From Symsagittifera roscoffensis (Eukaryota > Xenacoelomorpha > Acoela > Convolutidae), in NCBI RefSeq assembly GCF_963678635.1, contig NC_087065.1, forward strand, positions 35,147,807 through 35,211,806: 64,000 nt of DNA, given 5' to 3'. This document shows, in pieces, positions 21,864 through 36,800 of the stretch (position 1 is the stretch's first letter; every line of letters starts with the position of its first letter). The notes below the pieces were generated by a model. That model made no database searches, was not told the origin of the DNA, and saw only the letters and a list, made by a program, of their open reading frames with translations. The position numbers and the translations under genes are program-made.

Positions 21864-24800
21864 CTGAAAAACATTCAACTCAATCATTCAAAAATAGTGC
21901 TTCAACAAAATAGAGCTTCAACAAGTTCGCACACATCCCAACAGTATAAAAATTATATCCCGTGACATTCAGTCAATTGCGACTTTAGAAGGGAAGGGGG
22001 TAGGTGGATACTTTCTTTTCTCTCAGCTCCTGGTCATTTTTGGCTGAACAAATATAAAAACAATCTCATCGCTCTGAAAGTTTCTCATTTTGGTACAGGA
22101 GTGCGCGTCAAAAACGCAATTTTTTTGATAAAATTTTTCTATAAAGTCAATTTTGGCCTCCTCTTTTCTTCTGAATTCGCGCCTGCCTTCAATAGAGTGA
22201 GTTTTTAGAATTCATCGACTTTTAGACCATCTATTTTTGTTAGTAGCTTTTTAGTGCTAATTGATTTTTAATTCATCTAAAGCTTTTTTCCCTGAAAAAT
22301 CGGATTCTTGGTAATTTGTTAGGCTTTGGCTCAGAGTGGCACGTTCCGCTCTCCAAAAGAGGTGTACCGCAAAAAAATTCTTTCGCCCAATTTTAGGTTC
22401 AAAGAGCCAAAACTTCGAAGACCCAAAAGCAATATGAATTAAAGTGAAACTGATTAAATTGATAAAATAACGCTTTAATTTAACAAATTTTATCAGTTAA
22501 AAATTTATAAAACTAACTGATTTTGATTCGTCAGCAAAATCTTCTCGTGCCCAAATTCTTGGCTCATCATCTTGATTGGCACCTGTGGCTTCAACAATCC
22601 GAGATCCAAACATTCGGAGCCAGTTAAAAGCCAGCTTTTTCAACCAATCAGGGGGCGACGTATTTGGTTCTCTTATCCCATTGGTTCCGATTTTTATAAC
22701 AATGTAGTGTGCAACTAAAGATGCAATTGCGATCAAAAACTGTGCTGACAGGAAAACACCTGAAAGAAAAAAATCGATTCTGCTGCAATTATTCATTCTA
22801 CAAGGCGATTATCTTATGACAGAGCACATCTAGCTATTCAAACAGTTTTTTTTTTGGTAGAGTGCGATGGTACTTAAAAACCCGTCGGTTAGTCTTGAAA
22901 GCTTATGATAGAAAGTAGAAAATAGTCAACAGCCACACCATTATCCAAAAATCATGAAAGAAATCAGGGGCGGATTTAGGGGGGCGGGGGGGCGGACGCC
23001 CCCCCCCCCCCCCCCCCCTCAGGGATTCGACCCCCTGCCGACCCAAAGGGTCCCCCCTTTGATACTTTTTCAGAAATCCATTTTTGGCCGACCGACCCTA
23101 AAATTTTTCTAAAGGCGCCTTTGGCGCCAATATATACTAACTTTGAGGGGAAGCGCGCGCCAAAAAAACGCAATTTTTTTGTCAAAATTTTTCAAAAAGT
23201 GCCCAAAAACGGCTTTTTTGACTGTTTTTTCAAAAATTTGCCTGCGGCGCAGAAAATTTAGCCAAAAAAAAAGGTCGTCAAAATTTTGGAAAATTTTTTC
23301 AAAATTCGCCCCCCCCCCCTCGAGAAAATCCTAGATCCGCCCCTGAAAGAAATGGTTACTCCGCACATCTTTTTCTGGTTTAACAAAATATTATGAAGAA
23401 AAATTATTTAACAGTTTCTACTGATACCGTTGTACGGATAATCGTAGAACGGATAATTCTACTTAGTTACAAATAAGATATGTTTAAAAAGTGAATTAAT
23501 CTCTAAATTAAAACATTAAAAAGTGAGCGGTCATTCTCTCCGTCGGAGAGAATGAAGATAACAAGGTCATATCTAAATTAACCAGTTAAGAAACTTTAAA
23601 ACTAATTAAATGAAATAAGACGAATGGTAAGATTCGCAACATTCCCCTTAGTGGGAAAAAAATTAAAGTACTAAGCGCCATGATACATAACATGTTATCT
23701 AACCCTTTTTCTCCCTCTCGAGAAGTCCAACAAGGATTGAAAATTAAATACTGCGCAATATCACAAATGAAATTTTAGTGCTCCGAAGGAATGACTGAAT
23801 TAGAAAGAATGATATAATTTCTAATTCCGGCGGATTATAATCCCTAGTTATAAGAAGGTAAGCTCTAACTGCGCTGAAACGAAATACTAGTACGATTATA
23901 ATGACTAAATGCGAGTTTTCAAGTTTTTGATTTAGTTTAGCTGTCCCCTTCCATGAATTTTTCTAGCTCAGCGTTAAAAATTTCACTGTCTAAGTCGATG
24001 TAGTTGTCGAAACTATTCACCGCATCTCTCAGGGATTCGTCAGTAGAGGCGATGGAGAATTGATCGGGAGATGAAGGGTACGCTGGGCCCGGTTCACGGT
24101 CCTCCGGTAGAGTGTCGCAAATGTGGGTCTGGTTCTCCGAGGGATTCTCTCTGAAGGTTAGTGTGGGGGAGCCCGAGCTGTCGCCCTCGTCCAGAGATAT
24201 AGGGTTATTCGCGGAGCCTGGTTGGTTTTCGAACTCGTCTATAATATCTATGTAATATCGCTTACCATAGAAATGTGGGGGACCAACATTTCGACTTGAA
24301 CGTTTTAATTTAAATTCGTTACCGCTGATAGTGATTTCCTTAGGATGTCTTTCCTCACTAGTTGCACTTTCATTAGAGGAGTCCTCTATCTCAAAGACTG
24401 GAAATTCCACCGGATTTTCTCCTTCCAATGCTTTTGTTGAATGCGAAGGAGTGTTTGGGCCCTCTGTTGTCGTAGCGGTAGAGGATTCACCAGGTGGGTG
24501 TGAGGTAGTTTGAGGTGCTGGCTTTATACTAATTGGGCATTCCGCTGTATCTGTAGATTGAAGTTGTTCGTCTAAAATCTCAGATTTTATATTAGTTTGA
24601 TATGTTTGAGGAGCTAATGATGGGGAAGGTTTTTCGTTAAAAATGAGGTTATCTGAAATGAAGCGTTTTCTTATCATTTCTCTGCATGGAAAACCTCCCG
24701 CAATCCATTCCCAATCACTAGTGTCCGACGTATCCGACGGAATGAACATGGATTCGTCACCTGCTAAGTATCCTGTGTTCGAAGTCGAGGCTTTATTTCG

Positions 24801-27800
24801 GTTTCGCTTCGATGTGTTGAATTTAGTAGGCTGTTTCGTTCCTCTAGATCTGGTGGTGACCGGGGTGAAAGACTCTGTGTGTCGTCCTGTCTTAGTGTCT
24901 GGTTTCCGCGTCTGTTGTTTCTTCGCTTTTGTCTTTCTTGGACCTACTTGTAAATCACTGTTAGAAAAAGAGGGAAATGAGATATTTCCTTTGAATGAAC
25001 GGATTGTAGAGGATTTAGACTTTGGGATGGCGATGTCCGATTTTCTAATGGTTTTTCCGTCGGATAGTTCAACCGTGGATTTTGTTGAGTTTATTATTTT
25101 CTGATCTAGTTGTTTATAGAAGGGATTTCCGTTTATACTTCCGTTGGTTTTTCGTAGTAAATTACCTTTAAACGGACTGTTTAAGGACACTCGGGAAGAT
25201 GAAGGTTTTGAGGTTGTAGGAAGGTCTGAGTCGTAGCCTTTCTCCAATGGTGACTGGTTCTTTTTCAGTACAAGAAAGTCTTTGTATCCGTCCTCTATCC
25301 GATCGTCAGCATTTCAGTCAAGGGCCCTTTCTCTGCTTAAGATCGACTTCCTTTTGTCTAAAAATCCACCGGATAATTTACTAGATGCCAATTGCTTCCA
25401 GATCGTGTTCGGTTTTCTATTAAAGTGTATTTCGAACGGTGAGCATTTTATTTTTGATTGAAAGGAAGATCGTAAATTCCAAATGATTTTCGAAATGGCA
25501 GTTTGTAATGTAGGTTTTTGTTGTTCTAAAGACATTGCTAATAATTTGATTTTTACAGTATGAACAAGTTTTTCTACAAGACCGTTAGAACGATGGTCCC
25601 CAACTGTACAAAATATTAATTTGATATTGAGAGAATTGCAAAATAAATTAAAATCCTGACTAGTAAAACAGGATGCGTGGTCAACACGAATAGAGTTAGG
25701 AATCCCATGGAGATAAAAATAATCTTGAAGGAATTCGATTACCCTGTTTGATGACGTTGAAGAAGTAATTTTTGCTGATGGGAATTTTGAAAAACGATCT
25801 ATACATAATTAGATGTATTTATTGTTTCCCCAGTTGTTATCTAATGGAACGGCAAAATCAAGGTTTAATTCCTCATTAGGTTCAAATAAAGTGGGAAGTT
25901 CGCTAATTTGTGTAGTTGGTATGATGCTTTTTATATTCTTACCGGTTTGGGTGCATTGTGTGCAATTAATCCCGTGGAAGTAAATTTGCCGGTTTTTATG
26001 TGGCCACCAAATATATTGTGCCAGGTATTTCATACCGAATTGGCCAGGGTGAGATTCATGTAAAGTTTTTAAAACGGCGTTTCTAAGTGTAAACGGAATA
26101 ACGAATTTTCCATCCATATATAATATTCCGTCGGATTCATGAAGGTCTTTCGAAAATTGGTGTAAGTAACGGGAATTTGCGTTGATGTTTTCTACTTTTT
26201 TCTGTAAAGCCTTCACAATTGGGTTTAACATCTCATCATCTTCCATTATTAAAGCAACCAACTTTAAATTGAATAAAGTATTTAAATCCAAAGGTCTTTC
26301 AGGTAACTTGAGGTTTTCTCGAAATTTAGTTACTAACTTTTTGTGCTCTGAGGAAATTTGGAAATCAATAGAGACTTGTATCCCGGAAGTGGAAGGATTT
26401 ACTACAATTTGGTTATTTGACATATTTACACTATTTATAAGTTTGAAATCCGAAGGATTGCTAATTAAGCTACTGTTAATAATTAAAAAATAAATAAAGG
26501 CTGAATTTGATAGAAGGATTTTAGTAGAATCTGTGCTTGAGAAATCCGAGGGAATACATTTAGAGTTACAAAATTCTGTTCTAAAGTGTTTTTGATTGCA
26601 GATTGAGATGGAAGAATTGACGAAATTCAATGCTGTAATTATTACGTGATTTCGTAATTTCGTGTACTGGGAATTTTCCGAAATTGAATTAATTGAATTA
26701 CGTAATGGATTTTCATTATCCAAAGGATTGAGTGCATTATATATTTTTTTGGTAGTTGCAACTACGAATTCTTCGTCGTAATGTGATGGGGGAATTGCTT
26801 TACCCGAAGGAGTTCTTGAAATTAAATCGATGAAACCCATATCTTTTCCCGCTAAATGCTTGATAGTAAAATTGAATGGTAGAAGACGATCTACCCATCT
26901 TGTCAATCGGCTATGGTACGTTTTGTTTCCGTGATTAGGTGACAAAGCAGAAAGGAGAGCTTTGTGGTCGGTAATAATTTCGAATTCGGAGCCGTAGAGA
27001 TAATTTTTGTAATGTTCCACCGCCCATACAACTCCTAATAACTCTAATTCGTTTGTTGAATATTTGGATTCATGAGGATTTAAAAATCTTGAAGCAAATG
27101 ACACTGTTTTCCAAACGTTTTCATGGAGTTGTTCAAGGGATGCACCTAATCCATTATGTGAAGCATCGGTTTTTACTCTCGTGGACTTTTTTACGTCAAA
27201 GTGGGTGTTTTCAGTAAGATTACTATTTCTGATTTAATCTTATCGAATGCTTTTGAGTGATCTTCATTCCAAAGGAAAATTGACTTCTTGTTTAGAAGAG
27301 GTCTAAGCGGGCTTCCGAGGGATGCTAAATTTGGTACAAACTTAATGTACTGATTAGTTGACCCGAAGAATGATCTTAATTCTTTTAGATTCTTTGGAAT
27401 TGGAACATCTTTGATTGCCTTGGTTTTATCGAATAGTGGGGCGATTCCGGTTTTCGATATTTTAAAGCCGAGCCATTTGATTTCTTTTTGGAAGAATTTG
27501 CATTTCGACCATTTAACTGCGAAATTGTAACTATCTAGCGTTGATAAAATTTTTTAAACAATTTTCTTGTGATCGTTAAAACTTCCTTTGGAAGCGACTA
27601 ATATGTCGTCAAGGTAACAATTTGTAAAAGGAATATTTCCCAGAGTTGAGTCCATGACTCTTTGAAACTCGTTTGGCATATCGCCGAGTCCGTAAAAAGC
27701 GGTTAAAAATTGATAAGTGCCTGTTATATCTCCGCCAACTAGGCTAAAATTGCATTGGCTGCTAGTAAAATTGTCTGGCGAGAGTTGACTATATGCGTTC

Positions 27801-30800
27801 TTTAAGTCTAGATTTGTAAACCATACTTCTCCGGCGGAATTGTTTGAAACTTAAGCCGCTACGTTATCCACTAATTCGTGTATATTGGGCATCTGATATT
27901 TGTTCTTGTAAATTTGTTTGTTGATAAATTTTGAATCTAGAGCTAGCTTTATCGATTTGTCTTTTTTACAAGTGATAACTATCGGACTAATAAATCTGTC
28001 TTTGTCACAGTTTTCTAATTTTTTGATGTGTCATTCGGATTTAAGTCTGTATAATTCTGATTTTACTGAATCCAGTAAGTGTAAAGGGACCCTCCTGCCT
28101 TTTAGTTGAATTGGCTTTAGTGGTTCGTGAAAGTGTGTTATTTTTGTTTGATTTTTTATCTTTCCAATCCGAAGGAATAATTGTTTGAAGGTTTTGGAAA
28201 TCATTTCTATTTCATTATCTGTGTCAAGTGAGGTAACTGAATTGATAGACTTACAAGTTCTCTTATTGGTGAGTGTTGTGAATTGTTTTTGTGAAACTTC
28301 GATTCCGACTTTTGGTAAATTGTTGTTTCCCAAGATGTTTCTTCCATGACCTTGAGTTAAGAAGAAGTGGCATTCCTTGTGAGACCATCCATTTGAGAAA
28401 ATTGGGACAATTACCTCTCCAGTGATATTTATTGCATTGTTCGTAAATCCGCAATAGAGTTCTTTAGTCGCTTTATCCACTGGATAAATTTTCACATAAG
28501 GGTCTCGTATCTTCAACTCGTGTAACACATTCTGTTTAAGGAAGCTTTCAGGGCTTGCTGAATCCACCTGTATATTGAGAATTACTTGGTTTTCATTTCC
28601 TGAGCCGATGTTTAGTAATTTCTTCAGTTCCTTTCCGTGGTCGTCATAGATAGTTGTTACGTTTAATACAGAGTAATCATCGTAACCGCTCTGTCCGGAC
28701 TCCGACCATGCGTTGATTACTCCACAGCATTCTCTATTGGCGTGGTCGATATGTACATCCGGTTGTTCCGAAGGATAATTATGGTCTGTATTATTTACAA
28801 TTTGACTATCCACAATTTTTACATTTTTACGGCTCGATTTACAGAGTCTAGTAAAATGTCCTCGATATTTACAAGTCGTACAAGTCGTATCTTTAGCGGG
28901 GCAAACCGCTAGATGTCCTTCTGTAAAATTTCCGCCGCATTTCATACATGTGTTAGTTCTTTCGATGTTTAGGGTGGGTTCTCTATTTACATTAAAATGA
29001 TTAAAAGATTTGTTGGAAGAATATCCGTTGGATTTAAAAGTACTCGTCATTTTGATCTGGTTTGTTATTCCTTTTTCGTCAATCAGGGCTACATTTAAGG
29101 CTTCTAGTGGAGGTAGGGTTTCCGTGAGAAGTTTCCGTTGGATGTCCGAGTTCTTCATGTTATTGATAAAAATATCTCGAATCCATTCATCTTCTCCTGT
29201 GGGAATGTTACATCTTTTTGCCATTTCTGCAAGTGCCCCCCAGAATTCTTCTAATGATTCTCTGTCCCTCTGTTTTCTGTCTAATAGCTTGTGTTTTTCG
29301 AAGGTTGTGTTTGTCTTTCTCACAATAGCTACGGACAAATTTTCCCAGAATTCTTTGAAAGAAATTTGTAGAACTTTAACTCTCGTGAAGTTTTGGCCGA
29401 ATATTTTCTTTCCTTCGTTTCCGAGGGCTAGATAGAGTATGGATCTGAGTTTTTTGTCCGCCTCTTCAAGTCTCATGCCGTTGAATTTCTTGGTTTCTGA
29501 CTTTATTGAGGCCATTTCTTCATCATCGAATCTCTTTTGTTCTCGAATATTCCTCTCGATGCGAGATGTTTTTTGAGCGTCGGATTCATTTTCCGGAGGA
29601 TTTTCCAATGTTGGGGGAAGTGGATGATATCGTTCCGATGGATTTAAGAGATTTTCGATATCGATATTCTCCTTTGCGATTATTGCTAGCTGGAATAGAT
29701 CGCTCCACTCTTCCCAAGGAATTGGTGGGTCCACTGTGTGGTTTTGCCAAAATGAAGGTATACCTCTCACGGTTGATTCGTTGCTGTTTGACTGCGCCAT
29801 GATAAAATGTTTCTTTGTTACGGATAATTCTACTTAGTTAAAAATAAGATATGTTTAAAAAGTGAATTAATCTCTAAATTAAAACATTAAAAAGTGAGCG
29901 GTCATTCTCTCCGTCGGAGAGAATGAAGATAACAAGGTCATATCTAAATTAACCAGTTAAGAAACTTTAAAACTAATTAAATGAAATAAGACGAATGGTA
30001 AGATTCGCAACACAGTTATACGCAAAAAAATGCATATCTTTTGTTGAAAGGGGACTGATTTTTCTTTGAAATACTATGCGACTGTTTTTATTATAATATG
30101 ACTGATAACTTCCAAATTTGATCAATTGATCGAAAGCTACGAAGCCGAATTTTTGCCTGAAAGACCGTACCATGAAACATATCGAGCCTCACACCAGCTG
30201 AGGTATGGCCGTTTGGTTGTAGGGGCAAGGTGCCAAAAAGTATTGAGGGTTGAAAATCTTTGGACACTTTATTTATGCTGTTTTAACAGTAAACAATTAT
30301 TTAAAAACTCGCTGTCTCAAATTTTGAGACCAATTAAATTTCAAGTTGAATAACTGGGAACTATGGGATTGAATTTTATTGTGGGTGCTATGGACGTTAG
30401 GAGCTACGAGATATGACTTTTAACCAAAGAAAGGCCGAGCACTATATGCTCTGCTACAAGGGGAGCCCTCATATCGCAAAGTCTCTGAGCGACCTCCTGA
30501 ACTTTATGTTTGCAATTAAAAACGCTACTTAATTGAATGGGCTGGTTTTGCTGCTTTTTCAAATGGATATTTTTTCTTTGACATCATCTCCGCAGTTCAA
30601 AATTGCAAAGAAGTGACAAAAAAAATAAAATTATTTTCTGAATTGGACTGCTCGTTAAATTTTTAGTATTTTGACTATGTTCGAGGTATATTTTGATTTT
30701 GTGCTTGTATATTTCGAGTAATTTGTTTCGGTCGAGCACTGAATTGGTGCTCGACTTGGAAGATCGAAATTTGAAGAGAGCACTTCTACTGGTGTAAAAG

Positions 30801-33800
30801 GGAAAGTTCAGAATAACTCCCTGCTTTGAGCTCACCTATCCAGGGCATTCCTCCTTCTTCTCCTTGTGGCAAGTTAGATGCGGCAAGCATCATCACTACC
30901 AGTTGGATGGCTATATTCACAACTCCCAAAGTCGACCTCTCAATGGCATCGCACGGAAGGAGGAAAACTGAAATTACAAGTCATTATAACAGCTTATATT
31001 CAAATCTGACCCTGTCCTTCCATGCTCCTGATCGACCTGATAATACCCGGGCCGAGATCTTTGTTTTATGATAAGCCTATCGAGAGCAACTTATGTTATT
31101 TCCAGACTATCGCGACTATGGGATTTTCAAGACTGCCGGCCAAAATTCAGTTTTTTCAGACTTGGCAGAGCAAAGAGATGCAACAGCGACCGGCGCAACC
31201 CTGGAAAAATTATCCGCGACCGGCCCAACCAAAACAAGTTAACTTCGACCGGTACGACTCAATAAAATAATACTGCGACCGTCTTGACTTTCGCAAGTTG
31301 CATTTTTATGCTATAAACATTAAACATGAAATGTAAAGTCTGCAATTCAATGTCCAGATTTTAACGACTTTATTTTCAAGCTATAACGCGATTCATTTTT
31401 AGACTATACCGCAACTAATTGTTCAGACATTCGAAGAAAACGGAATATTTATGCTGGGTAGTTTTTTTATTCAGTTCATTTTCGGCGATCATAATTTTAG
31501 ATTTTAACAAAAACGAAAAATACCCGATTGAAGATATCGACTTTCTAAAATCAAATGTAATAAATATTTTACCCCTTATTATTTTTTGCAGAGTTCTGGG
31601 AGTTTGAAAAATGCAAATCTGGCCATGCTCTGGACTAAATTATGCGCGCTCTCAAAATTTTATTCATAATGCTGAAAAGGAAACGTGAATTATTTATGCG
31701 TGGCGAATAATCCCGCTCAACAAAAAAAATCAAATTGATTTAGGGCTAGCTGATTGGTCGTACTAACTTTGTATGACTCAATTTTTCACACTTGATTTTT
31801 GATACTGCCCAAAACTGATAGTTTTTCAAAAAAAATCCAAAATTTTTCGATATGGATTAGGAGACAGTTGTAACATTTTTGATATTCCGAATACTGCAAG
31901 TGAGTTTTCGTATTCGGCTGTGCATTTCTATTTAATTTCGCATAAAATCTTAAATCAGAATTCAAATGCCGCTGAAGAAAACATTTTATTTACGTACTAT
32001 CAATTGTTATCTAACCTTTATTGAAAAACATCAAAAAAATGTTCCATATCGAAAAAAGCGGTTCGAAATGTTTGATTTTTCAGCAAATTGCTTTTATTTT
32101 AATATTGAAAGCTGCTAATGCAATTGAAAATTTTTTTTCAGTTATGTTTTAGTCCTTCCTCCCCTCTTGATTTACGCCAAAAAATTACATAAAATTCCAC
32201 ACAAACTTAAAAAAAAAAGGTTAGTCTTGTTTTTTAAACTGTCTTAATGGTTCTAAAACAAAAACAAATGATTCGGATAACTGGTTTCATCAAGCTTTTT
32301 TCGATTTACTTTAAAACAAAACAAATTGTCCAAAACTTAAAACATATTAACGCTCAAGAACTTCGTATTTAGGTGTTGTGTAATACGTAATAGGCCTACT
32401 ATATATTTTTTCTACGCAAAAACTAAATGCTAAACTGAATGCTATTTTAAATTAGAATCGTGTGATTTTACTATATTTAATTAAAATTGTTTCAGTCGTG
32501 GCTAAAACTCATTTATAATTTTCGAAAAAAGTTCCCAATGTCGCGAAAAATCAATTTGAAAAAATTGCGTCTTGATTTAATTTAGAACAAGTAAAGCAAG
32601 TGAGCCTGAAGAAAATAGTTAGTAGAAACCGAAATAGAAACCACTGATGTTATAAAAATACTAAAAGGTAAAAAAATTTAAAAAAGAAAAAGCTTAAGAA
32701 AAAAATTTCAATTTTTCATTTTAACAACAACTAGATTAGACGAAGCTATTTATTACTTGCTCTCCGGATGCACCATAAATGACCCCAGTTTTCAATGTAA
32801 ACTTTTAAAAACTGTTTTTAAGATTTTTTTTCCAAAAAATATGCGTGGTCAAAACTTTGTGAATTCTGTATTCGAGTGTGTTTTAGTTTCTGTTCCACGC
32901 AAAATCAGATACCACAGAAAATACTAAAATGATTTGAGTAATATATCGAATTAAACTTTCAGCTCTGATGCAGAGGACATTATAAAATTTCAACTAGTGT
33001 CGAGAAAAATTGGCTTAAAACTTTCGATTTATGGTGCAATTTTGAGCAGGTAAAGCGCAAGCGAGCAGGCAGGCTAAAAATTTTCAAGCAGCGAAACCTT
33101 AGTTTTACTCCACCAGTTTTTTCCAGACATTTTTTAGCCTTTGGAATAAATAGTTTCAAAAAAATCAAAAAGGTGTCAGCAAAAAAAGTTATACAGGAAA
33201 TAATATTTGAAATGGGTCGAGGGATATTTCACAATAAAGACCTTTCAGCCTTAATTGAAAATTTTTTTAAAAATTCAGTAAAGTTGTCCTGGTCTGGCTT
33301 AAAATTTTTCGGTTCAAGTGCAATTTCGAGGAAGTAAAGTGAGGTAGCAGGCTTATTAAAGTAAGATCAGCAGCAAAACTTAAATTTTATTTAAACTTTT
33401 TTCATTTTGTAAAACTTTTTTTTTCACATAAATATTTTCGTGGAAATTTTTTTCTGATTTTTTTTTGCCTTTTTCAAATGTAGCAGCAGTTGAAATAGAC
33501 TTTAAAATATATAAAAGCTAAAAAGAATTAAAAATAAGTAAAATATAGTTTAATTTTGCCATTGAGAGAGTAAATATTAGTCTAAAATTTAGATGAGATG
33601 CAAAAGTTATAAATAATGATCAACTCGGTCAAGTTATGCTTTTCAGAACCGGAGTTTTCGCTAAAAAAAAGTTTTAATATGCTACTACACCTTTGAACAT
33701 TACTAACACCTTTGAACTTTTTTTGAGATAGTCAAAATTGACTCGAAAAAATCCACACTATTAAGAGTTCCGACCACTCTTTAAATAGTTCCGACAACTT

Positions 33801-36800
33801 CAATACTTTGTATGTTGTAGCAGAAAAGCACCTATTGCATTGATTTAAACAACATAAGTTTCTACTTACTAGACAAGGATATGAGAGCAAAGGTGGCGAA
33901 AAAGCTGCTCCATAATTTGGAATGAAATGTCATCTTCCGTCTGACGTGGATTTGAAACCGAATTGAAGCGTAGTGTTGTCTTAGTGAATCGACAAATACT
34001 CCCAGAATTTCCCAATGCGCCGAAATTTTCATAGAATCATGAGCACTTTGTGCCGATTGGTTTTGCATGTACAGTCTAAGCATACACTTTTTTTCTCGAC
34101 TCAATCGATGGGTGTTTAATTTGAACAACCGATCGGTCGAATTGTGAAATTAAACAAGATGATAATTTCATTTAATATCAAATCTATATACAAATTTATA
34201 TCAAATCGATTCGTTTCCAACCTCCTTTGTTTTTGTACTAAAAAGTTCCTACAAAAAATTTCTTCTCCAATAAGTGATTTATTCAACAGTTTACAAGAAC
34301 ACTCGGTACCAATTTTCGCCTGTCCAATTTCAAGTGGGGGCAGTTGAAGAAACGGTAGGGGAGGGTTAGTTAAAAAAAAATTTCACACAATTTTGAATAA
34401 AGTTATTTTACCATCCAAAAAACCTTGAAGCTCTGATTTTAAATTCAAAATGAAAATTTAGTTGTAAATTTTGAAAAGTGTAGGGCTTGAAAATTGCCAA
34501 TTAATATAATATAAAAAATAATATGGTTCCTGTGAATCGCAGAGAAGCTATCAGTAGGCCTTAACAGTCCTGTCTGTGATAGTCCGTTTGTATTATTTCC
34601 CCACATTCCAGACTGTGTTATTTTAACGAGTAAAGCTCTTTTTTTGCAACTCAAGGCCGTTTTTTTGCGACTAGAACTTTCACGTGGTACCACTATTGCA
34701 GTAAATTTTTCATAATATGAAAAAAAAACAATATGGTTCCTGCGAATCAAAAAGGAGCTACCAGTAGGCCTTAACAGTCCTGTCTAGAATAGTCCGTTTA
34801 TATCATCTTCTCACCTTCCAGACTGTGTTATTTTGTTGAGCAAAGCTCTTTTTTTGCGACTTGAGGCCGTTTTTTTGGCCAAATATATTCGACTCAAGGC
34901 CTTTTTTCTCGACTCAGGGCCAATATATTCAATGAGCTTGTTAGAAAGATTAATTTCATATTTCTTATCAATATGCCATTAGGGGGAGGTTATACGGTAG
35001 GTTTTAAAAGGAGGATGGTACAGTTGATCCAAAGAATGCCAAAAAACTGAAAACTTTTTCAACTTCAATTAGTTTTTTTTGTTTTTAATATTTTTTCTCT
35101 CTTTTAAAAAAAACTAGTCAAAAATTTTTCCATATATCTTAAATGCAGTCGCAACATTCAAGGCTTCGACCTGATACGAGTGTTCTTCTATTCTTTTCAA
35201 ATTGTCATCAATTTTTTTACTAACTCTTCGCTGGTGTAAACTTGCGAAGCGAAGGATACCGTGCAGGTCTGTGAGTCATAGGGAAAAAATGTTCCGTCAG
35301 TGGTGCAAGTGGTCTTGAGGTGCAGTTGTGTGACTACTGAAATTAGTCCGTTGTTCTTTACTCGAGCCATGCAGTCACGGAACAGGCCAAGGCCACTGTG
35401 TATGTCGTATTCGCTGAAATAAGAAAACGGTTTGAACCTTAAAGATAACCTTAAAGATATTTCAAAACTATTTTACGGTTAAGAATCAAATTGTGACATT
35501 TTATTGACCGCAAGATCAATAGACTTCGCTCTGGTTTTATACAATGGCGCAGAAAAGGCTACATATGCGGAGATTTGCCTGTAGAGCTGACAGTCAACCG
35601 ATTTGTAGCTTTTAAGAGAACTTCCCGTGTATCATAACCTGAATCTGTAATTTGATTATAAATTTTTTTGTTTGGTCAAACGCCAGGAGGAAATTTCCTG
35701 AAATAAAGACTCTTTTTCATTATAGAACACTTTGCAATTAAACAAAAGTTTACCTTTATTTTTAATCAATTCATACTTTTCCATTGTTCCATTTTCTACG
35801 GCAATGTTAAGAGATCTTTTTTACTATTAATTTATGTGTCAAATATGCATGTCAGCTAAGTTTAAGAACCTATCATCTAGTTGACTCAAACTTTGGAATT
35901 GTTATCGTTTGTTGCTTTGTCGTTCTGATGACTACTGAAATGTGATCTTGATGAGTACAACAACTGGTGTCTGCTTCAAGTTAAATCAAAGTAGAAGTTT
36001 ACTGGGCAAGTTGAACAAATTATTCCAATAACGTAATTTTTTCCAAAAAGTGTTCGCAATTTTTGAAGTTTTTTTTTCGGGTGAATCTGCAGATTAATGT
36101 CGGCCTTAACTATTAAGAAACGTTTCATATATTCTCAAGCAAAAAATTGCTCATTGTTGAAATTAAAGTTTCTCAAACTTTGTGTCTTAATGTCGGCCTT
36201 AATGTCGGCCATTTTGCTATTGGAACATGTTCCAATAGCAAAATGTTCAGACCAATTTCTCTTGACGCCAAAAATACTTTTATAAGCTTACTTTTAGAAT
36301 CAATAGGATCCATCAGCTAATTTTAGAATCCATCAGTCATGTATGCTATCTCTGCGCCATCAAGCCTTAAAATAAATCAAGTCAAAGGGCTTATCAACTA
36401 AAACTCTTATTTGAAAGCTACTAGAATGAGTTAATATTTCTTAAGTTTTAGCGATGATTTTCTACGGATTCATTACTGAAATAGCTCTGAAACATCGCAG
36501 GTTTAGCTATGCAAAAAACTCTGAATTATACATGATTCAGTGGTGGAAAATAGCGATCAATGAGATACTACAGAAAAATCAATAATTAACGGTGGGACTT
36601 CAACCCGGGGGCAAATCTCATGATGGAGGGCTTGAATGATGAAAATGTTCCAACTAATGCGAATCATTTGAAGTTCCTAATCATTAGATTATTTTTGCAC
36701 ATATTTGGAGTCAAAAATAGAATGATTTTTCAGCAGTATTGCCAAATTTGGCTGTAAAATTTGTGCAGATATCAAAGTTTTTCGTTTTGTAGTTTTTCAA

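Larger units (their letters stand above)
23417..30012 (-). mobile_element. Complete but inactive Ty3/gypsy element B in receptor intron 7
   Basis: 6.6 kb, same strand as the receptor. LTRs at 29812-30012 (5') and 23417-23641 (3'), both starting TGTTGCG. Perfect 5-bp target duplication AACTG on the minus strand (cagtt at 23412-23416 and 30013-30017). Gag-protease, RT, RNase H, integrase and a long C-terminal extension are in order. At least five breaks were seen: TGA 28031, TAA 27851, TAA 27554, a frameshift near 27215, TAA 25809 and TGA 25314. Confidence 0.92.

Noticed and set aside
23937-25247. 436-codon frame as an independent host gene
   Set aside because: It is in frame with integrase, lies inside the LTRs and precedes the polypurine tract, so it belongs to element B.
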